Source of the DNA: Thalassotalea_B piscium_A
GTDB lineage: Bacteria; Pseudomonadota; Gammaproteobacteria; Enterobacterales; Alteromonadaceae
Length of the DNA: 64,000 nucleotides
Assembly: GCA_049347715.1 (NCBI GenBank)
Contig: CP186339.1
Span: 2,976,001-3,040,000 of the forward strand
Direction: 5' to 3'
Shown here: one piece after another, positions 26,780 through 37,014 of the stretch
How the letters are laid out: each line of letters starts with the position of its first letter
Numbering within the stretch: the stretch's first letter is position 1
Notes under the pieces: model-generated
The model's input: the letters and a program-made list of their open reading frames with translations, nothing else
What the model was told of the DNA's origin: nothing
The model's database searches: none
Position numbers and translations under genes: made by a program

Positions 26780-28432
26780 CTAGGGACAAATTTCTGGTAA
26801 AGTTGACTCATCAATATTAATTTTTAAAATAGGGGTATCATCACACGCATCATTCAAACAAATCTTCACACCATAATCATAACTGTCAAGATCAATGTTA
26901 TCTAATAAGACCGTTTTTTCATCACTAGTTAATAAAAATTCAGCATTTTCTTCTATCATAACTTCACCTTTTATAACTCTAACTATTTTATAGCTATTTT
27001 GATTTATGCCTACGCCATCAGCTATTACAAACTCATACATTTGGCATAAAGGTAGGGAATTCCCTAACTGAGATAAAAATAGCTCTTGGCTACAAGTACT
27101 TTCAGGGGAAAGCGCATGAAGTAATTTATAAATACCACCATTTGTTGAAGCAACCACATAGTCCATGAATTTATTTGCATCAATAAGTCCTGCACCACAT
27201 CGATCACCTGTACAATCTTGATCAGCACTAGGAGCATCTTCTCGTATTGGACTTGCTGTTGTTTTTAAAAAGGTAAATATTTCATCTCTAGTTAATTCTG
27301 GATTATGTTGAAGACCTAAAGCGGCAATACCTACAGCAAGCGGTGATGCTTGGCTTGTACCTTCCCACCAACCAGTCTGTATTAATATTTCACCTTCAGA
27401 AAATCTCGCACTATAACCGATAATATCAACACCTGGAGACATAGAACCAACAGCACCATGATTTGAAAATGCAGCTTTATAGCCTTGCTTATTCGTTGCG
27501 CCAGAGACGTAAATCCCTTCACATATTGCAGGTACGTATGTGGCTATATCTTCATTGTTGTTACCGGCAGAAACAAAGATCATAACACCTTGCTGATTGG
27601 CGAAATCAATTGCTTCTTGCATATAACTCGGGCAGGAACCTGCTGGACCAGCAATGCTGATATTTATTATATCGACTTTTTCAATTGCAGGAATATCGTC
27701 AACTTCTCCGCCCGCTGCATGAATAACAGCATCGGCTACATTACTTAAAGGACCAATACCACAAGATAAAGCTCTAAGGGCGATGATGTCCGCATCAATG
27801 ACACCAGATATTCCAACACCGTTATTCGACTTTGCACTTATGATAGAAGCAACACCTAAACCATGCCCATTAATGCACCCTGTAGCCTCACTGACGGCAT
27901 CATCAAAGTCTCGAAATTCAGGTTGACGGACTTCCCCAAACTCATCAAAGAAGTTATAGCCGTAGCTCCATTCCATATCTGGATGGTCATGAAAACCACC
28001 GTCAATCACTGCTATCCTTAACTTTTTATTTTGAGTTGACTTCGCCATTCCTTTTAAAATTTCGCTAGAACCTTGATAAGTAGCTTTATCTTGAAAGTAA
28101 TACTGGTTGGAAAATTCAGGATCATTGGGTACTTGTTCGTCAGAATTACTAGCATTACGGCTGTTTTTACTTTGAAAGGTTTGCTTAGTTCGGGGCATTG
28201 AGTTTTTTATTATTGCTTTAAGCATAGGCGTTGGTGTTTTAAGCCAAATGTCCTCTTCAACAGATAAATATTTACTATCAGTTTTAATCGATTCAACTTC
28301 GCTTTCATCAACGGTTATTGATTTAAAACGCTCGCTATCAACTTCTTTAACAATTAATTTAATCTCTTTTGCGTATGAAGTGTTAAGAGAAAGCAGGGTA
28401 AGTATTGTTGTTAATATTATTTTATTCATCAT
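26780..28432 (-). CDS. Exported subtilisin-like serine protease (S8)
   Basis: 550 residues with a signal peptide (MMNKIILTTILTLLSLNTSYA). Catalytic triad: D144 (AVIDGG), H190 (NGHGLGVASI) and S360 (GTSQASP), with the oxyanion Asn in SAGNNN near 291. There is a ~110-residue propeptide-like region before the catalytic domain, and a ~130-residue C-terminal extension (431-550) that looks beta-rich with paired Cys. It is the last gene of the kinase-phosphatase-sigma cluster, 12 bp after the preceding lipoprotein gene, so it is probably co-transcribed with it. Confidence 0.9.
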   Translation of the reverse strand: MMNKIILTTILTLLSLNTSYAKEIKLIVKEVDSERFKSITVDESEVESIKTDSKYLSVEEDIWLKTPTPMLKAIIKNSMPRTKQTFQSKNSRNASNSDEQVPNDPEFSNQYYFQDKATYQGSSEILKGMAKSTQNKKLRIAVIDGGFHDHPDMEWSYGYNFFDEFGEVRQPEFRDFDDAVSEATGCINGHGLGVASIISAKSNNGVGISGVIDADIIALRALSCGIGPLSNVADAVIHAAGGEVDDIPAIEKVDIINISIAGPAGSCPSYMQEAIDFANQQGVMIFVSAGNNNEDIATYVPAICEGIYVSGATNKQGYKAAFSNHGAVGSMSPGVDIIGYSARFSEGEILIQTGWWEGTSQASPLAVGIAALGLQHNPELTRDEIFTFLKTTASPIREDAPSADQDCTGDRCGAGLIDANKFMDYVVASTNGGIYKLLHALSPESTCSQELFLSQLGNSLPLCQMYEFVIADGVGINQNSYKIVRVIKGEVMIEENAEFLLTSDEKTVLLDNIDLDSYDYGVKICLNDACDDTPILKINIDESTLPEICP

Positions 28433-28444
28433 TCTATCCTTTAC

Positions 28445-29395
28445 TTAATTGGCTTCACAAGTTTCTGTATTTCCCAAAGAGGGAATCAAAGTATTGAGGA
28501 ATTGGTATTGTTGGTTAAACTTCCATGATTCGCCATCAAACGTTCCCATTTGTGTATTACCAATAATTCCTGAAAATGCTTGGTATTTATCACTGTACTG
28601 ATAATTTAACGAAGGTAAGGCAGGGAGATTGTTATTGGTTAATGAGGCGAGTAAATCAATATTTTCTGCCAGTTTATTATATTCAGCGCCAGCCAATGTT
28701 TTAACGTTCACTAGCAACTCTTTTAATTCTGTTTCTGTGATTGAATTATTTTGATAATTAACCGAAGCCTCTGTTAATTGAGTGACTTCAAGAGAAGACT
28801 TTTTCTCCATAGAGCTTTGTTTTATCGCTGTGAATTCTGATATTTTACCTGCTATTGCACTGTTATCTAATCCTCCATTGAAATAAGCTGATTTAGCATA
28901 AAAAGTTACAGCATCATCAAAATCATCAAACTTGAAAACCTTCTCACTATTTTTCCATAATTCAACTTCAGACAATACAACCTCAACAGATGTATTGATT
29001 AAAGATAAATGAATTGTTTTTTCAATAGCAGTTACATCACTATTACTTGAAGATACCGTTATTGATAGCGTTGAACTGACTTCATTTTCTAATTCGCCAA
29101 CTGTAATAACTAACTCATTATTAACCACTTGTGCCGATGCCTCACTAATTTCAGGCGAAAATATTAGTGCGTATGAAATATCTCCAGTCCCCGTGTAGTC
29201 CAGCGTTAATGCAACTTTTTCTTCTTCTTGCTCATTAATTGCCAGCGATGTTTCCGCTAGTAAAAATGATAGGGTTACTGCTGGTGTTACTACTTTGGGC
29301 GGTGTTGTTTTCGATTCACCACCGCCTCCACCGCATGCGGTTAAGGTGAAACAGCATAGTGTTAGCATTATTTTCTTTATTATTAAGCTCGACAT
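28445..29395 (-). CDS. Putative lipoprotein with poly-Gly linker
   Basis: 316 residues. The lipoprotein signal ends in LTAC (Cys at 21) followed by GGGGGESKTTPP, a flexible linker typical of surface lipoproteins. Residues ~40-135 are beta-rich and may be an Ig/cadherin-like fold (SLAINEQEEEKVALTLDYTG...STLSITVSSS). Residues ~140-316 are more helical. No catalytic motif. It is directly upstream of the subtilase gene and downstream of another lipoprotein gene, suggesting joint export. Confidence 0.7.
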   Translation of the reverse strand: MSSLIIKKIMLTLCCFTLTACGGGGGESKTTPPKVVTPAVTLSFLLAETSLAINEQEEEKVALTLDYTGTGDISYALIFSPEISEASAQVVNNELVITVGELENEVSSTLSITVSSSNSDVTAIEKTIHLSLINTSVEVVLSEVELWKNSEKVFKFDDFDDAVTFYAKSAYFNGGLDNSAIAGKISEFTAIKQSSMEKKSSLEVTQLTEASVNYQNNSITETELKELLVNVKTLAGAEYNKLAENIDLLASLTNNNLPALPSLNYQYSDKYQAFSGIIGNTQMGTFDGESWKFNQQYQFLNTLIPSLGNTETCEAN

Positions 29396-29437
29396 AACTT
29401 CTCCTAGGTCGATTAATTTTATTTTGAGAGTAAAAGG

Positions 29438-30622
29438 TTAATTGGCGTAAGTAGCCATTAATGAATGGTAATTGTTACGATATTCACTAACTGTGAGGGG
29501 GTTGCCATTTTGTTGTTTTATTTGAGTATTAAATATTTCAACGTAATTATGGTTTTCTTTAAGCGCTGAATTTAGTTGTATTGAATAATCATGACTTAGT
29601 GCTCCCATATTTTTCATCATAGTGATAATAGACTGTTGACCATTTGAATCTTTAATATATTGATAAGCTAAACCATAGTGTTCATAAGCTAAACCAGAGT
29701 CACCATATTCATCATAAAAACTAACTACTAAGGTAGGATCATAGTCATTATGCTCTGCCTTTTTAGCGACACTCATACCGCTTAAATAAACCGCTTGCCC
29801 CTCGCTGAACCAACGAGGGAGTTTAAAACCATCAATATCACCAGAAATAGCATGTTGAATGGTGTGAATTAACTCATGTTGAATAAGCTTGTTTATATTG
29901 TCAGGAACAACAATTGATTCAGCGCCAATAGTAATGCCAATTGCTGTGCCCTCTCCCCAACCATAAGGCTGAGTGTTCTCATGAAGACAAACATAAATTT
30001 TTTCTTCAATGACAAAATCTTGCTTAGACTGATAGTTAGAATAAGAGCTGTTTAGTAAAATACTTTCAATATCGTTATTACTGAGGTTTTTAACTGTATT
30101 TGTTGCCCAATCAGATACTTTTTGGTCTTGCCAAGAGTCAAATTCAGCAGGGTAGTTGAAGTTATCTATTGATTTGTATTCAAGTAAGTTTCTAAGACGT
30201 TTTCGAGCATCTATTCGAATATTAGTACGTAATAAAAAAAAATCTTGCTCAGATATTCCCATCGATGTTAATGCACTGGCTAAATTATTCTCTACCCATG
30301 TTGCTGCTTGTTTAAAGTCACTTTCAGGGAGGTCGGGATTACCAAAAACCATAGTTTTGTCAGATTCAAAATAATAGTCGTTATAACTTTGGTAACAATG
30401 ACGAGCACTTTGTCCGTACTGCTGATAAGAAGGAAAGTTCTCTGTTGAAAAGTACTTCCCAGTTTCAGCTGAGTTGTAAAACTGGCCTGATACTGTTGAG
30501 TTAGTTGGCGGAATGTAGTTGCTATTATTACTCGAACTTTCTTCATCATCGCCACCACAAGCCGATAAAGCAAGCAGTAATGTGCTAGTGATGAGTAATT
30601 TATTCAACTTCAGAAGCTTCAT
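29438..30622 (-). CDS. Lipoprotein with HExxH metalloprotease motif
   Basis: 394 residues, lipobox LSAC (Cys 22) then an acidic/Ser-rich linker (GGDDEESSSNNSN). A gluzincin-type zinc site is plain: HELIH at 249-253 and the downstream Glu in WFSEGQAVY (E274). This is the pattern of peptidase_MA-like metalloproteases. It is therefore a probable surface-anchored or periplasmic zinc peptidase, next to a subtilase and other lipoproteins. Substrate unknown. AGGAT stands just before the start region. Confidence 0.75.
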   Translation of the reverse strand: MKLLKLNKLLITSTLLLALSACGGDDEESSSNNSNYIPPTNSTVSGQFYNSAETGKYFSTENFPSYQQYGQSARHCYQSYNDYYFESDKTMVFGNPDLPESDFKQAATWVENNLASALTSMGISEQDFFLLRTNIRIDARKRLRNLLEYKSIDNFNYPAEFDSWQDQKVSDWATNTVKNLSNNDIESILLNSSYSNYQSKQDFVIEEKIYVCLHENTQPYGWGEGTAIGITIGAESIVVPDNINKLIQHELIHTIQHAISGDIDGFKLPRWFSEGQAVYLSGMSVAKKAEHNDYDPTLVVSFYDEYGDSGLAYEHYGLAYQYIKDSNGQQSIITMMKNMGALSHDYSIQLNSALKENHNYVEIFNTQIKQQNGNPLTVSEYRNNYHSLMATYAN

Positions 30623-30966
30623 TTAATATCCTATTAAATTATTATTTTCAATAATCTAAAGTTATCAAATGATTAACAAGAAAAAGAGGTACGTAATATT
30701 TTTTAAAAACCACAAAACTTAAAAATTTAATTTGCAAATTTCCCTACTTACAAAACTGTTTTTCGATACGAGCGGTTTGCTAATAACTGAGGATATTGTT
30801 TTTAAAAAGTGAACAGGAAAATTCCCATTGAAAAATTTAGCACAAATATTCCTACTTTAAAGTTCAAGCCATCATATACAAATTCAATTTCAGAGCTGTT
30901 TTTAAGTTGTTCAAGGGCTTGTAAGAGGTTCCAGACTTTGAAACCTCTTATGGAGGGCATAACAGC
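30623..30966. other. Intergenic region between two minus-strand lipoprotein genes
   Basis: 344 bp, A+T-rich. It probably holds the promoter of the metalloprotease-lipoprotein gene. The stretch AGAGGTTCCAGACTTTGAAACCTCT (30918-30942) can fold into a GAGGTTcc/aaACCTC hairpin and may end the upstream gene. Nothing else recognised. Confidence 0.4.
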
Positions 30967-31554
30967 TTAAGGCTTTACGCTATTTTTACTTTTTTCATGA
31001 TAATAAGCGAGTTTTCCTACCCATTTTTTCACGTGTGCTTTACTTGTTTTTTCATCTAAAAAGTTTGGTGACTTATTCAGTGGCATGGACATGACGTTTC
31101 TTGGGTTGTTATCCCAATTTTTATATTCTTTACCATCTTCCCATGACACTCTGCTTTCAATACTATTTGGCTCTATTCGCTTATTAGATTTAGTTACGAT
31201 AAAAGAGATTTTATGAGTAAAGGATGTGACATCTAAAACATGTTTGATCCCTTGAGACTTCATAGTATTGTCGTAGTACTCTATTGCTTTATCTTTTAAT
31301 GTTTTAGCATCAAAGTCACAATGGTATGATACAAGGAGTATATCTTCATTATGTGATTGTTCCTCAGACGTCCAGTAGCCGTCTGTGCAGACAGTCCATT
31401 TATCTAATACTTGTTCAACAGTGTCAAGGTTGGTGTGTTTGTTGACGGTATATTTCACTAAATCTATATATTCATTACTTTGCCCTCTGCTATCACCACA
31501 AGCAGATAATGCAAGAGTTAAAGTCGTGATAAATGCAGTAGTTAAAAGTTTCAT
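30967..31554 (-). CDS. Putative lipoprotein (195 aa)
   Basis: Signal with lipobox LSAC (Cys 19). The mature domain is polar, with a C-terminal region ending HVKKWVGKLAYYHEKSKNSVKP, and two Cys (in VCTDGYW and SYHCDF) that could pair. No family recognised. AAAGGAAA precedes the ATG. It follows the ECF sigma gene on the same strand after ~155 bp that contain a TA tract. Confidence 0.6.
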   Translation of the reverse strand: MKLLTTAFITTLTLALSACGDSRGQSNEYIDLVKYTVNKHTNLDTVEQVLDKWTVCTDGYWTSEEQSHNEDILLVSYHCDFDAKTLKDKAIEYYDNTMKSQGIKHVLDVTSFTHKISFIVTKSNKRIEPNSIESRVSWEDGKEYKNWDNNPRNVMSMPLNKSPNFLDEKTSKAHVKKWVGKLAYYHEKSKNSVKP

Positions 31555-31670
31555 AGGTATTTCCTTTTATTGAGATGGTTATTAAAACATTTAGTAAAAA
31601 TCGCGCCACTTGTAAGTGAAGTTAAATGGTATAACTTTCATGATTTAGTTTATATAAAGTAACGTTATCA

Positions 31671-31688
31671 TATATATATATATATATA
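31671..31688. repeat. (TA)9 dinucleotide tract
   Basis: Nine uninterrupted TA units lie 117 bp upstream of the lipoprotein start at 31554 and about 20 bp after the ECF sigma stop, i.e. in the probable promoter region of the lipoprotein gene. Repeat-length change could alter promoter spacing, but this is only a possibility. Confidence 0.9.
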
Positions 31689-31710
31689 CATATCCATGAG
31701 CTTCCTACGT

Positions 31711-32313
31711 TTATATAACTAGTTTCTTTTTCAACCAAGCTTTAGCGAAACGTAAATCATTTTCAATAGTTCTTACTGATACATCTAGCAATCTTGCTAT
31801 TTCTTTATTACTTCGTTGAGCGAAATAACGCAGTTCTAAGGTTTCAGCTTGGCGAGGGAATTGTTTAGATAATTCTTCAATCTCGCTGCTCATAGTAATA
31901 ATGGCGGTATTTTGATGATTATTTTCATCTACTGTATTTAAAGCCTTTGGTGAATTGAGCTGTGTTTTTTCTGGATTCCTAGATTTGGTTTTCACTTGTT
32001 TACGATAGTGATCAATAAACACGTTTCTTACCGCTGAATTTAAATAACTGTAAAACTGACGTTGGGTATCAATAGAAATTAATGATTCTGCTTTTGATAG
32101 TTTTATATAAGCATCATGAGCAACATCGGTAGCAGACATACTAATAATGGCAGTATTTGCGTCATCAGGTAGGTTTTCATGGTTGATTTTTGCGTATTCT
32201 TTAATTTTTAAATACGCAAAATTCATTAATAACTGCGTCGCTTTTGCCTCACCTTTTTGCCAGCCATCAATCAGCTCAATAACGTCTTTTTCTTCCATGC
32301 TAATTTTTCTCAT
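31711..32313 (-). CDS. ECF sigma factor of the kinase-linked type
   Basis: 200 residues with sigma region 2 (about 20-95) and region 4 (about 135-195; TLELRYFAQRSNKEIARLLDVSVRTIENDL, a clear HTH). Region 2.2 reads SATDVAHDAYIKL, with a threonine (T62) where ordinary ECF factors have an acidic residue. This build matches the TIGR02999/ECF43-like factors that are activated by Ser/Thr kinases. The kinase and a PPP phosphatase are the two genes directly upstream. The start overlaps the phosphatase gene by 14 bp; an alternative ATG at 32298 sits just after the phosphatase stop. No anti-sigma factor is seen. Confidence 0.85.
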   Translation of the reverse strand: MRKISMEEKDVIELIDGWQKGEAKATQLLMNFAYLKIKEYAKINHENLPDDANTAIISMSATDVAHDAYIKLSKAESLISIDTQRQFYSYLNSAVRNVFIDHYRKQVKTKSRNPEKTQLNSPKALNTVDENNHQNTAIITMSSEIEELSKQFPRQAETLELRYFAQRSNKEIARLLDVSVRTIENDLRFAKAWLKKKLVI

Positions 32314-32998
32314 TTGTTAAATTAAAAATTTCTGAGTCTTTTAATATAGTCAGTGAACCTGTTTTTTGTAGAGTATCTATCCATATTTGGTTATTAATGA
32401 CAGCAGGACTTTCAAGTGAGTTATGGCCATGAACTACCGCATCAATATTGTTAATAGTTGTTCCTGATGATTCTATTAAATTTCTTCTATACCAAATAAA
32501 GGGAATAACACTTTGTTCAGTTATTTCTAAACTTTCCAATTCTCGCCAATCAGTAGGCGCATCAGCATGTATTACGCCTATTTTCCCCAAAACACTCTCT
32601 ACAGTGAATGATAATGGTATTTTTATGCGAACTAGTTGAGCCAGTTTTAACAATAACGGTGGATCATTTAATAATGGCTCTAACCACTGCCCTCCATGTT
32701 TAAACAAGTTTTTCCAGTGATTAGGGTTTTCAAAACCTTGTAAAAGTAATGCCTCATGGTTTCCTAACGTTGAAAAAAACCAAGGCTGCATTAGTAAATC
32801 AAGGCAAGCTTGAGATTCTGCACCTCTATCAATTATATCGCCTGCACAAAAAAGGCGGTCATCAGAAAAATCAAAGTCTAAATTATTTAACTGAGAGATT
32901 AGTAGCGTTTTTTGACCGTGAATATCACCTATAAAAAAATCTCTTCCTTTTTGATTGGGTTTGATTGATTTATGTGTTTTTACTTTCTTTAACAGCAT
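32300..32998 (-). CDS. PPP-family protein phosphatase
   Basis: 232-residue metallophosphoesterase with the three PPP signature blocks: GDIHGQ (near residue 23), GDIIDRGAES (near 53) and GNHEALLL (near 78), plus downstream metal His in VHGHNS. It resembles the lambda-type/PrpA bacterial Ser/Thr phosphatases. Between a Ser/Thr kinase and a sigma factor, it is the natural off-switch for sigma phosphorylation, which is an inference from context. It overlaps the sigma gene, implying translational coupling. Confidence 0.88.
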   Translation of the reverse strand: MLLKKVKTHKSIKPNQKGRDFFIGDIHGQKTLLISQLNNLDFDFSDDRLFCAGDIIDRGAESQACLDLLMQPWFFSTLGNHEALLLQGFENPNHWKNLFKHGGQWLEPLLNDPPLLLKLAQLVRIKIPLSFTVESVLGKIGVIHADAPTDWRELESLEITEQSVIPFIWYRRNLIESSGTTINNIDAVVHGHNSLESPAVINNQIWIDTLQKTGSLTILKDSEIFNLTNEKN

Positions 32999-33086
32999 GT
33001 ATGTTCCAAGGTTAATTACCCAGTCATTATCTGGTTTTTAATACCTAAAGGCGAGCTACGGATAAAATGTACATTCCCACAAAAAA

Positions 33087-36037
33087 CTAAAGAGTATTTT
33101 TGTCAACCTTCTTAAGCAGCGTTTGAAAATGCTGGTAGATTAATGAATTTTTGGGAAAGTGTTTTTCAATTGCAGGCTTTGCTTTCTTTAAAGAATCGTT
33201 AGCTTTTATTATGTTACCTTTAGCGAGCAAAATTTCGCCCTGTAATAACAATAGTTTTCCTTGCCATGCGTTATTAGGGTTTAACTCGATATTACCTAAT
33301 AATTTTTTCGCCTCTGCTAAATGAATAATAGCTTTCTCTAATTCACCTACTTTTGCATAAACGTGGCCTTTCATTAAGAGCACTGACAATCTCATAGTTG
33401 ATTGGCGTACTTCTTTTTTATTCCAAGGAAATTCAGATAATTCTTCCAAGATAGCTAATGCAGCTTTATTGTCACCCGAAAGGCTTAATGTCCAAGCTAA
33501 TCTTACTTTATTTAATTGTTGGTGATAGTTATCTTCTCTAGTGTTTCCATCAATAACTTTTATTGATTTTTGGAGTTGTAAAATTCGCCCTTGTAGATAA
33601 TTATCTTCATTTATAAGATCTGAAAATCCTTTTAATCTAGTTTGAGTCTCTTCAAATATTTTAGGGTAGGGAGAATTATCATTTGACCAATTTTTAATTA
33701 AATCATTGGATAACAAAGATATTATTTCTTTTGCTTTAGGGGCGAGAGCATCGATATAATTCAAATACTCTTTAATAATAAAGCTTATTGTTTCTATTAC
33801 TATAATTGTACGTTCATTTTCAGGAATACTAAAATAAAAGTTTATTAACTCATTTAGTTGCTCTGTAGTATTTGATAATTCACCACTATTGTATTTATGA
33901 AATAACTCCATATCAGCTATAATCAGTAGAAAATTAGCACTCACTTCTTTTGATTCAATGTGTGCTAGTTCAAGCGCTTTACTTCCCTGTTGCATACTTT
34001 TTAATGGTTCATCGTAATAAGTTAACTCAGACAACCAGAAATAACCTTTCATTCTATTTATAGCGTTATAATCATTATTCTTTAAAATAACCTCCATTCC
34101 ATCTAAAAAAGGGATCGCTAACTCGTATTTATCTAATTCAATATAATACCTAGCTATGCTACTCTGGAGATAGTATTCTCGGTCAGTTACATTATATTTT
34201 CGGTACATTTTAAGTGACTCCTTTAGGAGTTTAATCGCCTCATTAATATCAACAGCATTTTTATTGTCAAAAATACTGTCTTTAGTTTGCTCAAAAGAAT
34301 AGATCCAAAGAAAAGGTAAGTCGTGGTATAAAGTACGGCCTAATTCATAGAGATATTTTGCTCGGTCTAACTCTGTTAGTTCATCACCATAATTATTAAG
34401 AATAAAGTGTATGGTGTTTTTTCTATGTGACTTAAAAATCGATTGTACTGACTCTGAACCAATAACATAAATCCCCAAAATATATTGTATGTAAAATTCC
34501 AATTGTGCTAGTGAGTAGCGTTGGTCAAGTACACCGTTAATATAATTTTGATCGACAAACTTAGAAAGTATTGGTTTTATTTTTTCAGTGGACACAGTGA
34601 TGGTAAGCAATTTTACTAATGAAAGTGAAGTGTTATAAATAATGTCTTTATCTTGTATATTTTCATCATCATTTATTATGGACAGCAGCAATACATCCGC
34701 TTTTTCGTATTCCCTAATACTCATGTTACTTCTAGCTAATGCCAGCTTAAGTTTTGCTATTGAGTCAGGCGTTAATTCACTTGTTTGATTAACAATATCT
34801 ATCGCATTTTTAAGTAAATCATTAGCAGTGTAGTTTTTACCATTGGTTTTATCTTTATCAGTGAGTTCAAAAAGCTTTGAGAAGGTATCAGCTAATAATA
34901 TTGATTCATTATTAGACTTTATCAAATCTTGTTGTTGAATAAATAAGTTAGTCGATAACGCAGTTATGCTTATTATTAGGGTAGCAACTAAAAATGTTGT
35001 GATGGGGTGTCTTTTAAATAGGCGTTTTTTAGTTTTATATAAACGACTTGCAGGGAAAGCCTTTACTACTTGTTTATTAATAAACAAAGTAATGTCATTT
35101 TTTAGTTCAAGTACAGATGCATAGCGCTGTGTATATATTTCTGCTGTAGCTTTTTTGGCTATAGCTTCAAGTTCGCCAAAATAAGCTGTTTCCTTTGTTT
35201 TTTGTTGGATGAATAAAACTGAAAATATCTTACCTAAAGCATATATATCACTATACATATTAGGATTTTCACCAGCGAGCAATTCTGGGCTAGCATAACT
35301 TGCGGTCATTGCTTTTAAATAGTCAGTAAAGGCAGTTGATCTATCGCTACTTCGACTATTAAACATTCTCGATATACCAAAATCTAATATTTTAACTTGG
35401 TTATCTTGCGTGACTAGAATATTGGCGGGTTTTAAATCGGCATGAACAACTTGCATTTGATGGGCGTGATTGACAGCGTCACATAAGTCACAAAATATTT
35501 TTAGTTTTTCATTTATCGTTAATGTTGGCTCTGTGAACTTCTCGGTAATTGTACAGCCATTGATATACTCCATAACAATAAAGTGATGTCCTTCATCACT
35601 TATACCTGCATCAAAAACTTTACCGATATTCGGATGTGTAAGCTTAGCCATAAAGCCAGCTTCACGAATGAGTGCATGTTCACCAATGATTTTTTCAAGC
35701 TCGCTGTGTATGATTTTAATCGCTACTGTCTGTTCAAATTGTTCATCACAACGTTGTGCTTTATAAACACTGCCCATACCGCCTTTATCAATAAGCTCGG
35801 TAAGTTTCTGATGATTGAACCCGTTAGGTCTTGAGATGAATTGACGATACCAGCGCTTTCGTTTGCCATTAATGAAGACCAATATTGCGAATCCATCTCT
35901 AGACTTGCTTCATCATCTTTAAGCATTTCCAATAACTCTTCGAATAGGTCTGGGTGAGAGTGCTTAACTTCATCAAGATACGTTTTTTTCTTTTCGCTAG
36001 GAAGGGAAGTAGCTTTTACGAAAATTTCATACAACAT
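33087..36037 (-). pseudogene. Ser/Thr protein kinase with TM and TPR region; N-terminus frameshifted
   Basis: The start is ATG 36037; ~73 residues (MLYEIFVKATSLPSEKKKTY...SSQDLTG) run in one frame. A shift at about 35812-35825 then moves to the frame that carries the kinase domain: glycine loop DKGGMGSVYKA, VAIK lysine, catalytic loop HADLKPAN (the HRD Arg is Ala, so a non-RD kinase), DFGIS, and a Pkn-type C-lobe. A TM segment near residue 300 of the kinase frame is followed by ~600 residues of TPR-like helices. The kinase domain itself is intact and could be made from a start inside the second frame (TTG 35882), so activity may survive. It heads the phosphatase-sigma-protease cluster. Confidence 0.8.
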
Positions 36038-36230
36038 GTTAACTTTAAAGTCCTTTAATTATTAACAATGAAAACGATAATGTAGCATCAATTTATTGAA
36101 AAGATGATAAATTTTTATTTTTATTGTGGTTATTAGTTTATTTTCCGTGACTGGATGCTTTTTTAGTTAGAGACAATGATAAGTAAATCAAAATAAATAA
36201 AGTAAAACCAATAGTAGTAGGAATTAAATA

Positions 36231-36944
36231 ATGAAATCAAACTTTACAATATCAGCTTTTCTGCTTGTAGCGTTAGCAGCAACTGGATGCCAATCAACAA
36301 GTATAAATTCTATCGTTGATAGTACGAAAAGCTCATGGGCTGAAGCAAAAAAGCGTAATGCTGATAAAAAAGCAAAGTGGTATTACAATAAAAAACCCTT
36401 AATGGCGGCTAAATTCAGAAATGGTAAATTGTTTAACGTAAATGGTAAAGTTGACACCATTGACGGCTTTCGTGACTTTAAATGGCATACCCAACTATCT
36501 GAAGATATGAGCTTTATTCGTAAAGATGGTTTGCTGTCTTACTACTCATACAATGGTCAATTGGAGCATAAAATTGGTGGTGCCAAATTATCTAATATTG
36601 AATTTGTTTATTTTGATGAACGACTACATTCAGTTGTATTAATAACTAATAACGATACAGACGGACAAGCACTACTTTCTGCATTAGATGTTACTTTTGG
36701 CGTAGGTATTGGCCCAGACTCACCATCGTCTAAACCATGGAATGCTCAATACACATTATATAATAGTCCTTATTATGTTCATTCAAACTTATTTCATTAC
36801 AATAAGCACTATGGCTGGGCTGAATATGACTGTGGTGTTCAAGATTCAGATCCTTGCAAGGTAACTTTATATTCAAAGATTGAAGAATATAAACATCAAG
36901 AAAAATTTTCAGCTCAAGCATCAGATGCCGCAGCAGACTTCTAA
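36231..36944 (+). CDS. Putative lipoprotein (237 aa)
   Basis: Signal with lipobox ATGC (Cys 20). The mature protein has a lysine-rich stretch (AEAKKRNADKKAKWYYNKKP) and then a beta-rich domain with an aromatic C-terminal half (YNSPYYVHSNLFHYNKHYGW) and one Cys pair (YDCGVQDSDPCKV). Unknown family. It is divergent from the kinase gene and about 60 bp ahead of the next plus-strand gene. Confidence 0.6.
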   Translation: MKSNFTISAFLLVALAATGCQSTSINSIVDSTKSSWAEAKKRNADKKAKWYYNKKPLMAAKFRNGKLFNVNGKVDTIDGFRDFKWHTQLSEDMSFIRKDGLLSYYSYNGQLEHKIGGAKLSNIEFVYFDERLHSVVLITNNDTDGQALLSALDVTFGVGIGPDSPSSKPWNAQYTLYNSPYYVHSNLFHYNKHYGWAEYDCGVQDSDPCKVTLYSKIEEYKHQEKFSAQASDAAADF

Positions 36945-37014
36945 ATAGCGCAAGTCAACGTACTTGCTAATGAATTTTTATTTAATGTTAAACTAATAAA
37001 GGTGGTTGAAAAAT

